A DNA stretch of 64,000 bases from Azolla pinnata. Taxonomy: Eukaryota; Streptophyta; Polypodiopsida; Salviniales; Salviniaceae. The DNA is taken from assembly GCA_037176905.1 (NCBI GenBank), contig JBBBWG010026547.1, positions 1 to 64,000 of the forward strand, written 5' to 3'. This document shows positions 42,660 through 56,892 of the stretch, piece after piece; within the stretch, counting starts at the first letter, position 1; the number at the start of each line of letters is the position of its first letter. The notes under the pieces were generated by a model that was given only the letters and a program-made list of their open reading frames with translations, did no database searches and had not been told where the DNA came from. The translations under genes and the position numbers were made by a program.

Positions 42660-45600
42660 ATGGGTGAGGAAGGAAGGGCGCAGGAGAAGGAGGAGGAAGC
42701 GGCAGGAGATGCTGGGAAGCAGCTGCTCCATGTGATGCAGTGGGGCTATCTCCCGGCCTCTTCCCCTCATCATCTACCCTTGCTCCTCCCAACTCTGGCA
42801 TATCCTCCTCCTCCTCCTCCTCCTCCGCCATCATCGTCATCATCGGCTTCACCTGGACAAGAAGGATGGAAGGCTGTCTGCGTCGGCGGCTGTGGATTTG
42901 CCCTGGCAATCTCCGGTAAATTCCTCCATTGTCCAGCTACTTCTGCATCAATCTGGGATCCCGTACCTTCCCACTCTCTCTTCCCTCCTGGATGGGGGAG
43001 CCTTGTATGTGTTCATAGATTGTGAGCAGGTCTGCTTGTTCCACAGAATCTGGAAAGCTTCACACATGGGGATCCACCTGTGATCTCGGCCAGAGCTATG
43101 TCACAGCGGGCAAGCACGAGGTATGTACCCAGATGCTCGTACCCATGCCCTACCTGCATAGATGCTTGCATACATGTACTCGTGCATCCGCACATGCGGA
43201 TGCAAGTGCCCATCCACATATGCAGATGGGTACCTCTGCATCCATCACTAGATGCAGAAACACAGATAAACACATACACCACAGGCATGCATGCATGTGC
43301 ACATAGTGACATGGATTGCATAGGGACATGGATTACATCTCATAATGCACACCTGCATACGGACATGGATTGCATAAGTATGTAGATACAGGTAGGTGGA
43401 GCATCCACGCTTATGTAACTGCATACGTCTACACAAATACATAGATGCAGACATACACATGCATGCATTAGAAACATACATATCTATATACATATGGGTG
43501 GATTATCCATTTGTATGTATGTACATAGACGCATATGTAGATGGAGACATATGCATATGTACACATATGCACGGAGGTATGTACATGCTTATCCTCATTC
43601 TTTACGTATATGCATGCACGCGTAGCATACATACGGGTGCAGTGTCATGCGTATTGAGATGCATGCACACATCCATATGCACATATATACATTCATCCAA
43701 AGAAAACACCTCAGGCTTATGTGTGTTTCCTGCCCAAGCATGATGTGTCTCTGTCATGCCAATAAGAGGTAGTGTTTCCCTTTTCAGGAGAGACCAGAAC
43801 CATTTCCATTACCGTCTGAGAATCCCATTAGCCAAGCAGCTGCAGGCTGGGCACATTGTGTTGTCGTAACGGGTAAGGATTTGTATAAGACTTCATCGTT
43901 TTCTGATGCTATTCCTTCCTGCAAACAATGTATGTAAGAATACACCCAATGCCTGGCCCATACTCTACAGACAAATATGAGGTCCTGACATGGGGCTGGA
44001 GAGAGTGTGTACCCTCCGTCAGTAAAGTTGGTTCTGATGAGTATCCTAGAAACTCGGCAAATGTTGATAAAGCTGATAAGGTTGTGGACTCTGATGGAAG
44101 GTCACTTACCACCTTAACTTCACTGAACCCTGCTGATACGGTCGATCCTCATGAATTGCCATCACCAGCTTCTGTAGGGACAGAGCCGAAGAGTAAAATG
44201 GGGCGTATAGTGAGAGATAAGGTTTCTTCTTTGTCGGTAGAGAGGAAGTTGCAGGAGGAGAGCTTCTCTTTGCCTAAAAGACAGAGCATCAAGTCTCCGG
44301 AGTCTTCAAGCAAGGAGCTTGTTCCTGGCATTGAGAAATTCGGAGAAGAGGGAACTAAGAGAAGGAGGGTTCTTGTGGAGAACGTATCAGCTTCATCTGA
44401 CATCTCGACCTTTGCATCACCATGCCTTGTCACACTATATCCAGGAGTGAGAATTGTTTCTGTTGCTGCCGGTGGTCGCCACACATTGGTTCTTTCCGGT
44501 AATTAAGCAAGCTTGTTCATACCCATGTCATACACAAGTGGAGAAAGCAGCAGTTTCAAAAACTGAAGATGGATTAATCTTAGTGCAGATGCGGGACAGG
44601 TCTGGGCATGGGGCTACGGAGGTGAAGGTCAGCTAGGCTTAGGTTCTAGGATCCGGATTATGTCGTCACCAAGCCCTGTTCAATGTTTTGGGTCTAGTTC
44701 TTTGTGCTGGCAAGGCACACAAACAAATACAAGCAAGGGGTCCGAGCAAATATCAAAGGTCCCTGGACGTCATGCAAAAGTTATTGCTTGTGGTGGACGA
44801 CATAGTGCTGTTCTTACTGGTAAAGTGTATCCTTCTCTCCATTTTTTATTTCCAGCTTTCTGGTCATAGATCTTTTGAGATCACACACTCCATAATGGAG
44901 TAGTTTGAATTCTAGAACACAGTTTTCTTTCAGAGTAGTTTTAAATGTGTGAATCAGACAAGGAATATGAGTTGTTGGTTGAATGAGTAAGTGCATTTGT
45001 GTGAGGTCTAGATACATAATCACCTCGGGCTTACGTCTTGAACTGTTCTCACTATTATGTATATCTTTCCTAACATCCATCCTTGTTCATAAATGGTGCT
45101 CAGGTGACCAAGCAAAAGACAGCATAAACGTGATTCTAATGCGAATATGATGATGATCCTGTGGCGTTGGTTTTCCAATGTCTTAATAGCACTCATAGTA
45201 AATCTTTAACATTTTCGTGTATATACTAGTGTAATGGTGTAAAAAGAAACAAATCCTAAGGTTTATACCTGACTTCCTTAGAAAACATGAAGCATATAAT
45301 TAAATCAATTCAGGCTATCACATGGCCTTAAGACCGATGGAGTTAATGAGGAACTATTCTAAAAATTAATATGATCTGAAGAAGTTTGGAGAACAGCCTA
45401 AACATTCCTGAAATATTATTCTTTGATTTGGTGTTTAGGTCTTTACAAAAATAAATACTGATACCTGTATGTATGATGATGCCGTTTAGGAGTCCTTTTT
45501 GTTGTTTCTATTTTAAGGATTTGTGAATGGATTGATACTTCTTGCTTTGACAACTATGTTTCAACCTACAATTTTTTTCTTTCACTCTTCAAAAAAATGG

Positions 45601-47535
45601 ATTTTGTTTTTTAAAATGACCCTGATTATGATATAACTGGAGACCAAGTTCTCTTTGACCTGAGATTCAGACTGATTCTTTTACAGATGCTGGTGCATTG
45701 CTTACTTTTGGGTGGGGATTGTATGGGCAGGTGAGTTTTGTAATAGTCTATTCCTATTCATTTGAATCCTAATTTAGGTTGCAAAATATCTCCTCTTCTA
45801 TTATGCTATATTTTGGTTGCCAACAGATACTAATGTGTATTAAGCTTTGTAATATTTTTTCGATCATTAGAGAGTATGCTTTGCTCTGTGAGAAGGGGTT
45901 CCGTACCTCTGAGCTGTTCATGATTTTTATGTCTATTATGTTTCGTGGGTTTGTCTCTGAAAATTGATGAGTTTGTAAGAGATCACGCCAGTACGAGGAA
46001 GTCATTCGTTTTCTAGTTTCCGCACACATGCTGTTCTTCATATATCATGCACATTTCCATTGATGATCTTTCCTGTTTCACAGTGTGGTCAGGGTAGTAC
46101 AGACGATGAACTTAGTCCTAGTTATGTATCTTCTTTAGGAGGCGTGTATGTAAAGTCAGTAGCTGCAGGCTTGTGGCACACTGTTTGTACTTCTGAATCT
46201 GGAGATGTGTACTCTTTTGGCGGCAATCAGTTTGGTCAACTTGGAACAGGGGGAGACAGAGCAGAGGTATTCACCTTTCCATGAATTATAAACACTTTCT
46301 TATTTGTAAGTATGCTAAATTAAAATGCTAACAGCCTGGCAAATACTCAAAATGAATCAATACTGCAAGCCAATTGTGTGAATACTTGTAAGCAACCAAG
46401 AGATGGAGCTTTGCGTTTGGGTTCACCAATTGCTGTCAAATATTTGGCAATAATGATAAACATTGGACAATTTGGCAAAATGATGAACAGATCAATGTAC
46501 CCTGGAATGTCGGACAATTCTTCACGAAAGGCACTCTGGAAATAGTGACTATTGTCCAATGTTCCCGAGAGCATTGATCTGTTCAATTTTTACACTTAAG
46601 GCTTTGATGAACATGATACTGTCATTATCTCCAATGGCTGCCTCAAATTTCAGTAGTGGGGATGTATTCCGTTGGCATTCCACTTGTTTATTTTCCATAG
46701 CTACAATTTAAATTGTCTCACCTCTCTGCAAAACACAAATTGGACTCTGTTAAGGCAGTGGAATATGTTCTTGAAGCTCGTTGCATAGGCTGGTTGGCTT
46801 GAGTTAGTCCTAATTAATGAATAGCTTGGCATCTGTGTCGACTTCTCTTCAGCTTTCAAAAATTGTAAAAAGACTTTGAATCCCTGGAACATACATGTCT
46901 GGTGATATTGAGGGAAGAAGCTTCGATTGTGTGTTTTCTATCCCTTATTTCAAACTTTTCTGTCCAGACATTGCCAAGACTTTTGGATGCTCCCATTTTT
47001 GACAATGTACACGCAGTATCTGTGTCTTGTGGTGCTCGTCATACCGCCATTTGCACGGGTAAGTAGAATCACGGAAATCTGTAGCCATTAATATTGCATT
47101 CTAAATCATTGTGGTGAAACCCGTTTCACCATGTTGGCGTCTAAGCATGTTTTACGATTGGTTTTGTAGATGAAGGGCGAATATTCTGTTGGGGTTGGAA
47201 CAAGTACGGCCAGGTATGATTTATCATGACGCGGCGGATAGTCTGTAGACAAAACATTGTTTTTAAGAATGGAGGTACTATAATTGAGAAATATGTGCAG
47301 ATAAACCCGAAACCCTAAACCTCAAACTGGAAAAATAATCTCCATTGGCAAGTTTTGCCATGAATGTTGAGGCAGGTCATGGTGACTGAATCATGGGTCG
47401 GTTTGTCTACAGCTTGGCTTAGGTGATACCTTGGACAGAAGTAGCCCAGTGGAAGTCTCACTGAGAGGTAACAATGCCAAACAGGTTGCATGTGGATGGT
47501 GGCACACACTTGCCTTAGTGCAGTCTAGACAGTAA
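42660..47535 (+). CDS. RCC1-repeat protein, TCF1 / At3g53830-like
   Basis: Ten exons join in frame to 552 aa: 42660-42915, 43047-43120, 43788-43872, 43971-44498, 44589-44819, 45687-45730, 46084-46266, 46968-47058, 47170-47213 and 47413-47535. RCC1 blades are seen throughout: KLHTWGSTCDLGQ, AAAGWAHCVVVT, EVLTWGWRECVPS, AAGGRHTLVLSG, QVWAWGYGGEGQLGLG, ACGGRHSAVLTG, LLTFGWGLYGQCGQG, AAGLWHTVCTSESGDVYSFG, CGARHTAICT, IFCWGWNKYGQLGLG and CGWWHTLALVQ. The EVLTWGWRECVPS blade followed by a long Ser-rich insertion matches the plant TCF1 group, whose Arabidopsis member is a nuclear, chromatin-associated freezing-tolerance regulator. A Pro/Ser run (about residues 50-62) sits near the N-terminus. Most internal introns are phase 1 at blade borders. 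Family is firm; function by homology only. Confidence 0.93.
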
Positions 47536-50153
47536 ATGTATATTGCATGGTCTCATCCTCAGGAATGGGAAGCTCCATTTTTTCTGATTTTTTGCAAAAA
47601 TGTCTACGGCAGCAGCTTGCATGATGAAAGTAGCACTCAAATTCATGTCCTCAAGATGTAGAATTGCTTGGTCACAATTCTTTGAACTTGCAGAATCAAA
47701 ATTTTTAACTTGTGGTTTCCTATTGAATTGATAGCACAAAGCTGACATTATGAATGGAGATGTTCTTTCCAGCGGTGATTTTTAAAAATATGAGAGCCAA
47801 GGAATTCTTTCTTATGATTGAAGGATTGTAACCGCACTACTTCCATTTGTAAAGTGGCTCCCTGATTGTCATAGGGTCTTGTGACGTGAGATAATTTTAT
47901 GTTTTCTGAGCAATGATTCTTTATAACTACCGACGCCCAAATGTGTTCCCTATCATGTTGAATAACTTTTAATCTGACATAATCCTAATATGTGGAAGCA
48001 TAGATAAAGACTTTTTAGTGTTGATTCTGCTTGAAGTTGTCAATCGCCTTTTCTAGGTGAACCAAATTGAAATGAAATGGCTATTGCCGTTTCAAACAAG
48101 GAACCAAATCCTTTTTTAGGCACGAGAAAGGTCTATGCTCCATATTTACTGAAAAAAGAAAATGAAGTGCTTTAGTACTTCATTTTGACAATGATTTTCG
48201 TAGTGAATTTTGTGTGCCAAACTTAATGAGCTAGAAATTGTTTCAGTTCCAGGCTTAATTGCAGTTCTGACACTGAATGTGGAATGGTTTCAACAAGCTA
48301 ATCAAGAATACCTTACTATGTCAATTGCTTTTGAGGCCAATGTCACATAGACGTGCATGCATAGTTGCCCTCCAAGTGTTCGATCTCACATAGCGGGTGG
48401 TGAATTCTCTCCATTGGACGAAGATCTTCCATGATGGACGGTTCATATAGCCTTTGGGTTCTGGGTTCTTGTATCCTAAGTTTGGCAAAATTTGTCTTTA
48501 ATGCAATGTCATTAAATGTTGCTACTTTTCAGTCGACTGTGGCCATGCCCATAGCAGTAGGTGCTGCAAAAGATGCATTATGGCTCAGTTTGATCGCTTA
48601 CACTCAACCCAAGCCAATTCAATTGAGCCTGAGCAAACGGACAAGCCTGAAACTAGATCATGTTTCAACCGCGATGATGTCTAAACAGGTCAGGTTTAAA
48701 TTGGCTAAACATACAATGGCCGACATTAAAGCACTTTGGGGCTAAGCTTTGGCGCTGCCTGTTCTGTTTGCAATAGTGTACATGCATGGTGCCAGGAATT
48801 CTGGAGTATGTTGGGCAAGATTAGGGCACAAAAGGTATATGGACATCTGAGAGACAGATTAAGCCTTAACCTTTTCCACATTGATATTTATAAGAATAGT
48901 CTGTTATCAGCTATCAGAGTATTAGAACCAAGTGTTCACATTTTCAGATAAATCTGTCATCATAATAAATTTGTCTGAAATAACCATGGACACTATTTGG
49001 GCCTTTGTTTTGCATATTACCTAGAAATTTTGCACATAGCTATTACTGTTCCCATATCAGTCAGATATCTTATTGTCATAACTCAAATCAGCTGGATTTG
49101 AGCTAGATTAACAAAGATGTTCAATCATAAAATAGCAGCAACTTAAATCTGCTGTACTTGAGCTCGATTAACAAAGATGTTCAATTAACACTTCCATTGA
49201 ACATCTAAATAACTCTCCTAGGAATGATAATGGGTCTGTAATAGAAGTGCTTACCTACAATATGCCCACTTTCCATGTTGATCTAACTTGACTTCATGAT
49301 TGGGAGAGGCCATCTTCTTTCACCTGACATATCCTGATGATCAAAATGGAAGTACTCATGAAAAAGGGTTATGACATCCCGTCTTTCCCATCTTGAGAAA
49401 ACTCATCCCAAATGTTCAAGATTCTTCCCTATATTTATGTTGCTGCCATGTTCAGAGACATATACCTTCAATGGTTTTCCATAGCTATATTCATCAGCCA
49501 TGAGTGCTCCTTTGAGCTTCTTGATCCCTTCAAGGAATGTCAAGGTAAAAGCAAAACTTAAAACCATTCTTTTATAATGGGAAAATGACTTATAAACGCA
49601 ACCGACAAACTGGTTTTTCTGACATACTTTACCTGTCAACTTTATGTCCCTCCGTAGGCATTGCCCAGATCAAGAAGTGCACTTTACCTGCCAACTCTCG
49701 TCCCTCTATAGGCATTACCCAGAACTACCTGCCAACTCTCGTCCCTCTATAGGCATTACCCAGATCAAGGAGTGTACATTTATACATTGTTCCAAGAAAC
49801 CCTGGCTATTTTCAAGTAAAATCTCTCTCGTTTCCTAGAGAATAGTGCATACAATAAGACTTCTGCAAGCAGAAAACATCATGTAGCCAGCTTGTTATTT
49901 CAAGTACAATCTCTCTTGTTTCCTTGAGGATTGTGCATAAAATACGATTTTCCTGCAAGCTAAAAACATCATATAGCCCGACAAATGGGATATCTTCATC
50001 ATTGTCTAGTAGATAGGAATATCAAACAATGAGATGGACATATGAAAACAATTAGCATAGCTCGAATTAATCGTGTGAACCAATTTTAATTTCCTCGATG
50101 TCTCAACAGTGCCTAGTTAGTGTAATACATTTTGCAAAGGATCTTTGCTTCTG
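47536..50153. other. Convergent intergenic region, tandem duplications
   Basis: The tails of the RCC1 and PDI-C genes face each other here. Direct duplications: about 60 bp near 49080-49190 (TTGAGCT-GATTAACAAAGATGTTCAAT), about 60 bp in three copies near 49630-49770 (CTACCTGCCAACTCTCGTCC), and about 95 bp near 49810-49995. An open stretch at 48431-48745 has no recognisable motif. A coding-like fragment at 49403-49560 is treated in the findings. Confidence 0.6.
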
Positions 50154-53100
50154 TCAGAATTGCTTTCCCAGCTCAATCTTTTTCACCATGTTGATTGCAC
50201 CATGTAACATAGAGTCTATAATGCCTGCCACCTGTTCAAATGAATGACCAATTTCAGAAAAAAAATTGTAATAATAATAGTCTTGGTTTGACACACCGTA
50301 ACATACCGTGAACACACCACCAATGATTGCGCACACATTTGTAATAAAATGTGCAAAGGACTTTGTGTTTTCTTTCACTAGAACCTGCAAGTTAAAATTG
50401 AGATAATTTTTCAAACGAAAGCCCAACAGTGGCTAACAGGTCTTTCAATAAGAGCAAAAGTGCACAGATGGTACAGAGTTATTAATCTAATAGTAATTCT
50501 GAATTTCCAGCAGGTCATTATCACAGCGCTTGACCTTCCCTCACCAAAGTTTTGCATGTGGCTCTTACCCACTGTAGTAACAGTGGTTTTTTCAAGTAAA
50601 AAATTTGATAGATATTACTTCAATGATTGTGATATCAATATGTGGCGTATCCCCAACTTTTAAGAGTAAAATTTATGAGCATTGCTAAAGCATGTACTAG
50701 CAATGAGAAAGATTGAGCAGTTCACAGATAATGTAAATGCAGCACTTCACTCTTTCTGATTGTCACACCTAGCAGACAGAGGCATGGTAAACTTGCTCAT
50801 TGTGTTATATCTAGGCAATCTGTTAAGGGAGGCTAGCTGCTATTGCTAGTCATTACACACATGACAAGTGAAACAGTTGGAGAAACTGGTATGGGCGGAT
50901 ATGAGTAATGTCCATTATTTAAACATTCAAATCAGATGTGAAATAATCTAAAGCACCAGCTTGTGCAAGATTGAACAAAGAAAATGAACCACACCTGCAT
51001 TGGGGAAAGCTCGTAATGGAAGTTAGCCGTTGGCAAATTAGCTGTTTGGAGTACACTACTATGGACAGTATAATCATATTTTTCAAGTGCTGGTTCATAA
51101 CGACCCTTTGCAGAAATTACTTCAGTTTTTACAACCTGCAGATAATGCTCATGCTGGAAGAACCAAATAAATCATCAGTACATTACATCAACATCAGTTC
51201 CATCATTAAAAACTACCAACTAGTGTTTTATGTTTTTTACATAGAATATGCCACTTACAGTGATGTTTTCATGCTCTGATACATAAACTTTAACAGGTAA
51301 GTGATCCCCAGTTGAAACAAATTCAGGAGTGAGTCTTGTAACTTCCTTCACCATTTTCAATGGCAATCGTCTGCCAAAGGAAAAGTCTGTCACGTAATGT
51401 GTTGTGTTCATCATTGATGCGTCGAAGGAATGTGATCCAGAGTGAGCTGATATTATAAGATTTCCGGGAACCTGTAACAATTTATTCTTCTCAATGCTGT
51501 TTGAAATACTTTGACTTCATAACGCAAAATCATGCCTCAACATAGTATAGTGCCGGCAATCAGATAGAACAAATAACAGATAACCGAATTTGATGATTAA
51601 ATACCTTTTTGACCTTCACAAAGCCTTCAATTCTGCAGCCTCCAGCACGGGGAGCAGGGTGTTTTGGTGTTGCACTTAAAGCAGCAGCTACATCATGCGG
51701 CTTGTTTTCAACAGCAGCTTTATCGACTGATGCCAACAATGCCTCCATCGCCTAACAATGGAATAAGCACCAGAAATATTAGTGAGATAAAAACTGTGCA
51801 CCCTATCCTTTCTTTATGTTCATCATTTGGCTAACCATGAAAGTGAGATTCCTAATAACTTGAAAAAACAAGCAAACAACAATACTACCAAAGCAAGGTA
51901 ATAATATACTAATGAAAATATTGACAGGAGCTAATACCGTGACCAAAGAATGTGTGTCCCTCTCCCCATAGTATGATTCGTGTTCATGATGGCCATGATC
52001 CTCTCTAAACACAAGCAAAGAATAGTTTCAACTACTAAACTGTGATTTGTTCTCTTAGTATACAAAAGAAAGCATAAAAAAAGATGACTCCACCCTATGT
52101 TGATGAGTAATACATAATTGTGATCCAATTAAACAGAAAGAAAGTTCATCAGCACTATTTTCTAAAACAGTCAACTTAGACGATGCACAACAGATGTCTC
52201 TAACAACTATGAAATCTAAAAATTTACTGGGGCATGACTTGCCAAAGTAAACTATAGAACTTTTACTCTTATCAGAAGTTTAAAATGTTCACCTTAGATT
52301 GTTACCCTTGCGGAAAATTCGAATAGAGGGGTACCCTTGAATATGATGCCTGCAAGAAGAATTATAAATTTGTTAAACTCAAACAAAAGGAACTGAGAGA
52401 CAAATACACCTATGAGCAACTGGATCAATGTGACTATCTATATCAACTTCTAAGAAAAGACATACCAAGGCTCAAAGGATTGTTTTAATTTTCAATATTT
52501 TAAAGAGGACGGTCGTAGTTGCTAGGCTGTATAGGACCAGAATATACCGCAGATAAAATGTTCAACAAGCATGACCATTGGCAGCGAGTGCATTTGAGGT
52601 ATACATAGGACAAATGTTGAAGCTCTCAAAAAGATAAGACAAGTAATAGTTTAGTATCCAAGCAGAGACAAGCAAGAATGTTTGCATCCAGTTTGTGAGG
52701 ATAGCATGAGTCACGACGACATCACATCTGCACAGAACTCAGCAAACTCAGTTCCTCTTCTTATGGATACGTAGTGGACCTTGAAACAAACATGGTAGGA
52801 TGCTCTACTAACGACTCCTGCTGAACATTGTGATTTTATCGACAAAAATGAACAGAAAGATCACATTCAGAAAATGAGGATGATGCTAGATTGAACTGAT
52901 TCCTACAACGGAAAACAAGCTAAAAAAAATGGAAATCTAGATATTTTCTCAAATTGGATGCAAATGAAGATGATAATTGCAGGAGAATCTAATGATATCT
53001 AATAGATAAGGAATACCTATTTAATAAATTGGAAAACACTTCAGAGCTGCACAGGGTTCTAGAGAACTTCCTCTATGCAAGATAATTGCAAAAAAAGCTA

Positions 53101-56100
53101 GCGAAATACCCTTTGCAGGTTGCTCATCTTTACTCTCATTTTCTCTAGTCAAAGTTCTTTCTTCTAATTCTCGGCATTAACGTCCTAGTTTTCATTTAAA
53201 AGTGTGATGAACTATGAAATGCCTAAGTGACAAGGAGCCTTTCAAGGGTATTTGAAATAAAAAACGGATTATTTCTGGGGTTCCATCAGCAGAGAAAATT
53301 ACTTTCTACACAGATCGCCATAGACAGTGCAATCTACCTTCCCCAACAAGATCCTGCCATCAGTTTCTGGGTTGTATCTGAAAGAAAACAAAAAAAAAAA
53401 CAATATATTGAAATTAAGTGTGTTGCATATAAAGATTACTGAAAAAATAGAGCAAACTCAAAATATAAACTCAATGAACAGAGAGACCTTTCAGATATAT
53501 TTTTTGCTGCTTTCTCCCAAGCTGGTTTCTACAGATTTAAAGAGAAAACCTTACTAAGCTTGATTTACGGCATAAATTCTAGTACAATCAATACGAAAAT
53601 TGTTGACACATGGTGCACTTTAACTCCTACTAAATGAGAACAAGAAACTTCCAGATTTAAAAGTGTTTTCTTAAAAGCAGATTGCCCACAAAATGTTGAG
53701 GGCTATCATGACTGGATGGCCAGTGAAAAATAAAAATAAAAATGATAAACATGCATAAATAATAACATTTTCTCAATTTTAGGAGCCATGATGATGCCAT
53801 AGATCTTCAGAAAAATGAAATCATCATATTTTTAAGTAGATAGAAACAAACAAAGATGATGACTCACCAAACGATTACTCCAATAACACCATGGGGCATA
53901 AAAATTCACAACAAGAATTGGAAACCTGAAAAGTATAAGTTTATCTGGAGAAATTAGCAGAGAAAATAGTTCAACTCAATGACAGGAACCAGCAATAAGA
54001 TATTTCTACATGCTGCACCTTTGGTATCAAAATATTAAGCTCAGCATATAAGTATGCATCCATCCTTCACAGAAAAACAACATTTCCTAAGAAAAAACGT
54101 CAATCAGTCTCAGAGTTCCAGACCCTTACCTACATATATAAATATTTCCATTATCCTTCATGAATCTTTACCATAGAGTTAACCCATATATATCATTAGC
54201 TGACTTATATATCAATACTAGTGAATAAAATGTATTGATAATAATACAAAAATCGAACCACAGACACCATTCTTTTAAATGAAAAATGACGTTCATAACA
54301 AGTTTGTAGTGACATTATCATTGCATTGCTCCCTTCTAAACAATTTTTCCTCTCATCCGTTTCTGTTTCTTAGTTCCTTTCTAGCTTTCACAATTCTTAT
54401 CTCCTCTCTTCTTCCTTGATTCTTTTCCAGTTTATAGCCTTCTTTTCTATCCCTATGCTTCTTTTTTATGCCTCCACAAGATACATAAGTTCAGATGAAA
54501 CCCAGTACACAAAGCAGTGTGGAAGTATGCATATTCCCCGGAATACTGTGTTACCTTAAAAAACTTATACATTATATAAGTATTTACCAAATCACCCCAT
54601 AGAACTTTCTCGATGGGATATCAACTTAACAATGATGAGCAGGATGGGAAGGACATGATTCCCCTCCAGAGACAAACCCTTGGAAAACTTGTTACGTGTG
54701 CAAAACACATTTAAATCATGTATATGACAAGAATGTAGAGTAGATTTTTCCATACTCTGAAGAAATTCGGTCAAAATTCTCTGCTGTAAGAACAGCTGCA
54801 CCTTCATCAAGTTCATTAAGCAACTCATGATTCTCATCTCCATGGCTTACAGCTTTCGGAAGTGGACCACCATGGAATTGAGGGCCCACTTGGTTCAGAT
54901 TAGGGTCAATAGGGAACTTCCTAACCGTCTTTGTTATATTATACCTATGCTGCAAAGAGATCACATAGTGAAAATTTTCAAAGATTTGACATGTGATTGT
55001 TAGAAGTTTGTCACACAGAAAACGGAGGTGTATTTACCGTTCCCAAAACGTCGCTGACATCGACAGATGCGAATTCACAAGAAAGTGCAGGAAAACTATC
55101 AAGAGAGAACAAAACTTATCAGTCTTCAGGAATGCATCATACAAAGAATATAATGTGCCATAAAAGGATCATAACACAACAGTTTTGAATCCGATTTCTT
55201 CTAATTCAATATTTCTCTTGTGATTAACTAACGAGACTCAAACCTCATATTGAAGTCTATCCGTAAGAACTCCCCATCTTTGCTGCTATCTAGTACAATG
55301 CTTGTGGTAGTGGACACAGTGAAATAATTCCTAAGTTCCTACTCATCATAAGCAAATCAGAGATTTGTCACATACCATCACACATAAATTGTAAAGGAAA
55401 CGTAGCCAAACACAGAACTTTATAAATACCATGCCAAATAAAAGAACCATGCACAATGCAGCAAGAATCGACAATCCTGCCCCTGACAAACTGGCTTCAG
55501 TCAAGTCCCTCGGAATTTTCCTGCATTCAGGGGCAATAAATAAGTACGAGAAGATTACCTTCACAACAATCAATGGGACGCACATTTTGGGCGCTAGCTG
55601 AATAAACAGACACTCACTGACTTCTTGACAAGAAGACCACCCTCACGACATTACTGGAAAACACGATCTTGACAGTCAGTTTGGATCAACGAAGTATCAC
55701 TGGCTTCTGTTTTATAGATTCTCTTACAGTTTGTTTTTTCCTATTGTAAATTTGGTTGCTCCGTCTTTTTTCTATCAACATATTATTTGTGTTAGTTGCA
55801 CCAGGTAAGCAGCGGATCCTTCAACTCTTTTTCAGTACAGGGTAACTGAATGCTAAGAAAGGTTATAGGAGGAGGTATACGAACCAGAGCCACTAGACAT
55901 TTTCCAAGGATGAAAAGCACGTGCCTTCAATATTTTCAGCGTATTAACTGAATCCTTGGGACAGGTAGGAAGCTTACAATCCCCTTTTCCTAGACGAATC
56001 ACGTAACCCCACATTATGGTCAATCGATAATGTCACATTGCACAGGCCGTTGGCAATGAACACCATTGTTGAATGGGTTATTATATCCACATCCACATTT

Positions 56101-56776
56101 GTGTACGTTCACAGCCTTCCTGTTTTATTTGTATGAACGTAAAGAGAGGTTTGAAGGTGCCTAATGTCCACGTTGAATTCAGTGTGATAGCCAAGCTCCT
56201 ACACAAATGATATCCTCTTTTCTGTCTGTTTCATCGAGTTTAGGGTTTAGGACAGCAAAAAATCTGAGGCCTTCCTTGCTGTTCAGGAGCAAATGTGTCT
56301 TTTTTCTAACTCCATACTTGCCAATTGAATATTGCATGAAGACGCACACACCAGTACTCATGGAGCTTTCCAGCTTGCTACTCGGAAACTTCTTTGCAGG
56401 AAGGAAGCGGAGTGTACAAATCAAGATCTTTTACAGACTTCCAGTATGCGTGTGCCAAGAAATTTCCAAGGTGAAGATATAAACAAAGAATCAGTAAGCA
56501 AAGGCAGGAGATATCGGCGAGCCTTGGATCTTTGAAATAGTAGGTTCATTACCGGCAGAGATGTTCACGCTAGATCAACGGGAGAACGAAGAAGAAGAAG
56601 AAGATCACGCAACTTCGTAGCTCGGAAACAATCAAGGAGAGATCATTCGGAGGAGCGGACGGGCACAGTGCAAAGTAGAGGAAAGCGAAAGAAAGAGCGA
56701 AGGGAGTAGTGAAAGAAGGGTGTAGAGAGAGGAACCTGTAGAAATCCATAGCTTTGATCTTGCTGGGGATGGCCAT
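50154..56776 (-). CDS. PDI-C type protein disulfide isomerase-like (PDIL5-3/5-4 group)
   Basis: Fifteen exons join in frame to 483 aa: 56776-56736, 55520-55430, 55338-55244, 55095-55038, 54949-54756, 53925-53868, 53528-53488, 53377-53303, 52349-52293, 52004-51938, 51751-51605, 51471-51259, 51153-50995, 50384-50307 and 50231-50154. PDI-C proteins fuse one thioredoxin domain between the two halves of an ERV41/ERGIC-type cargo receptor and sit in the ER-Golgi membrane. Seen here: MDFYRKIPRDLTEASLSG start, a first membrane segment (LSILAALCMVLLFGM), FVYAPWC-like NFYAPWCYWSNRL with C173-Y-W-S176, GYPSIRIFRKG, a His-rich stretch (EDHGHHEHESYYGERD), CRIEGFVKVKKV, HYVTDFSFGRRLP and a second membrane segment near SFAHFITNVCAIIGGVFTV. 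Length matches Arabidopsis PDIL5-4 (about 480 aa). The second active-site Cys is Ser, as is usual in this group. An AG run at 56825-56852 lies in the leader. Confidence 0.95.
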
Positions 56777-56822
56777 CGTCTTCCTCTGAGCAGATCGCAG
56801 CGCAAAACACAGAGAAAAGACT

Positions 56823-56853
<31 letters not shown>

Positions 56854-56892
56854 CTTGTTCTTCTTGTCATCGAGCTCATCATTTTTTTCCCT

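Noticed and set aside
42049-42735. Long Lys/Glu/Gly frames upstream of the RCC1 gene
   Set aside because: They come entirely from the purine minisatellite, occur in all three frames and do not resemble a protein.
48431-48745. 104-aa plus-strand frame after the RCC1 gene
   Set aside because: No motif or splice support; composition compatible with a chance ORF.
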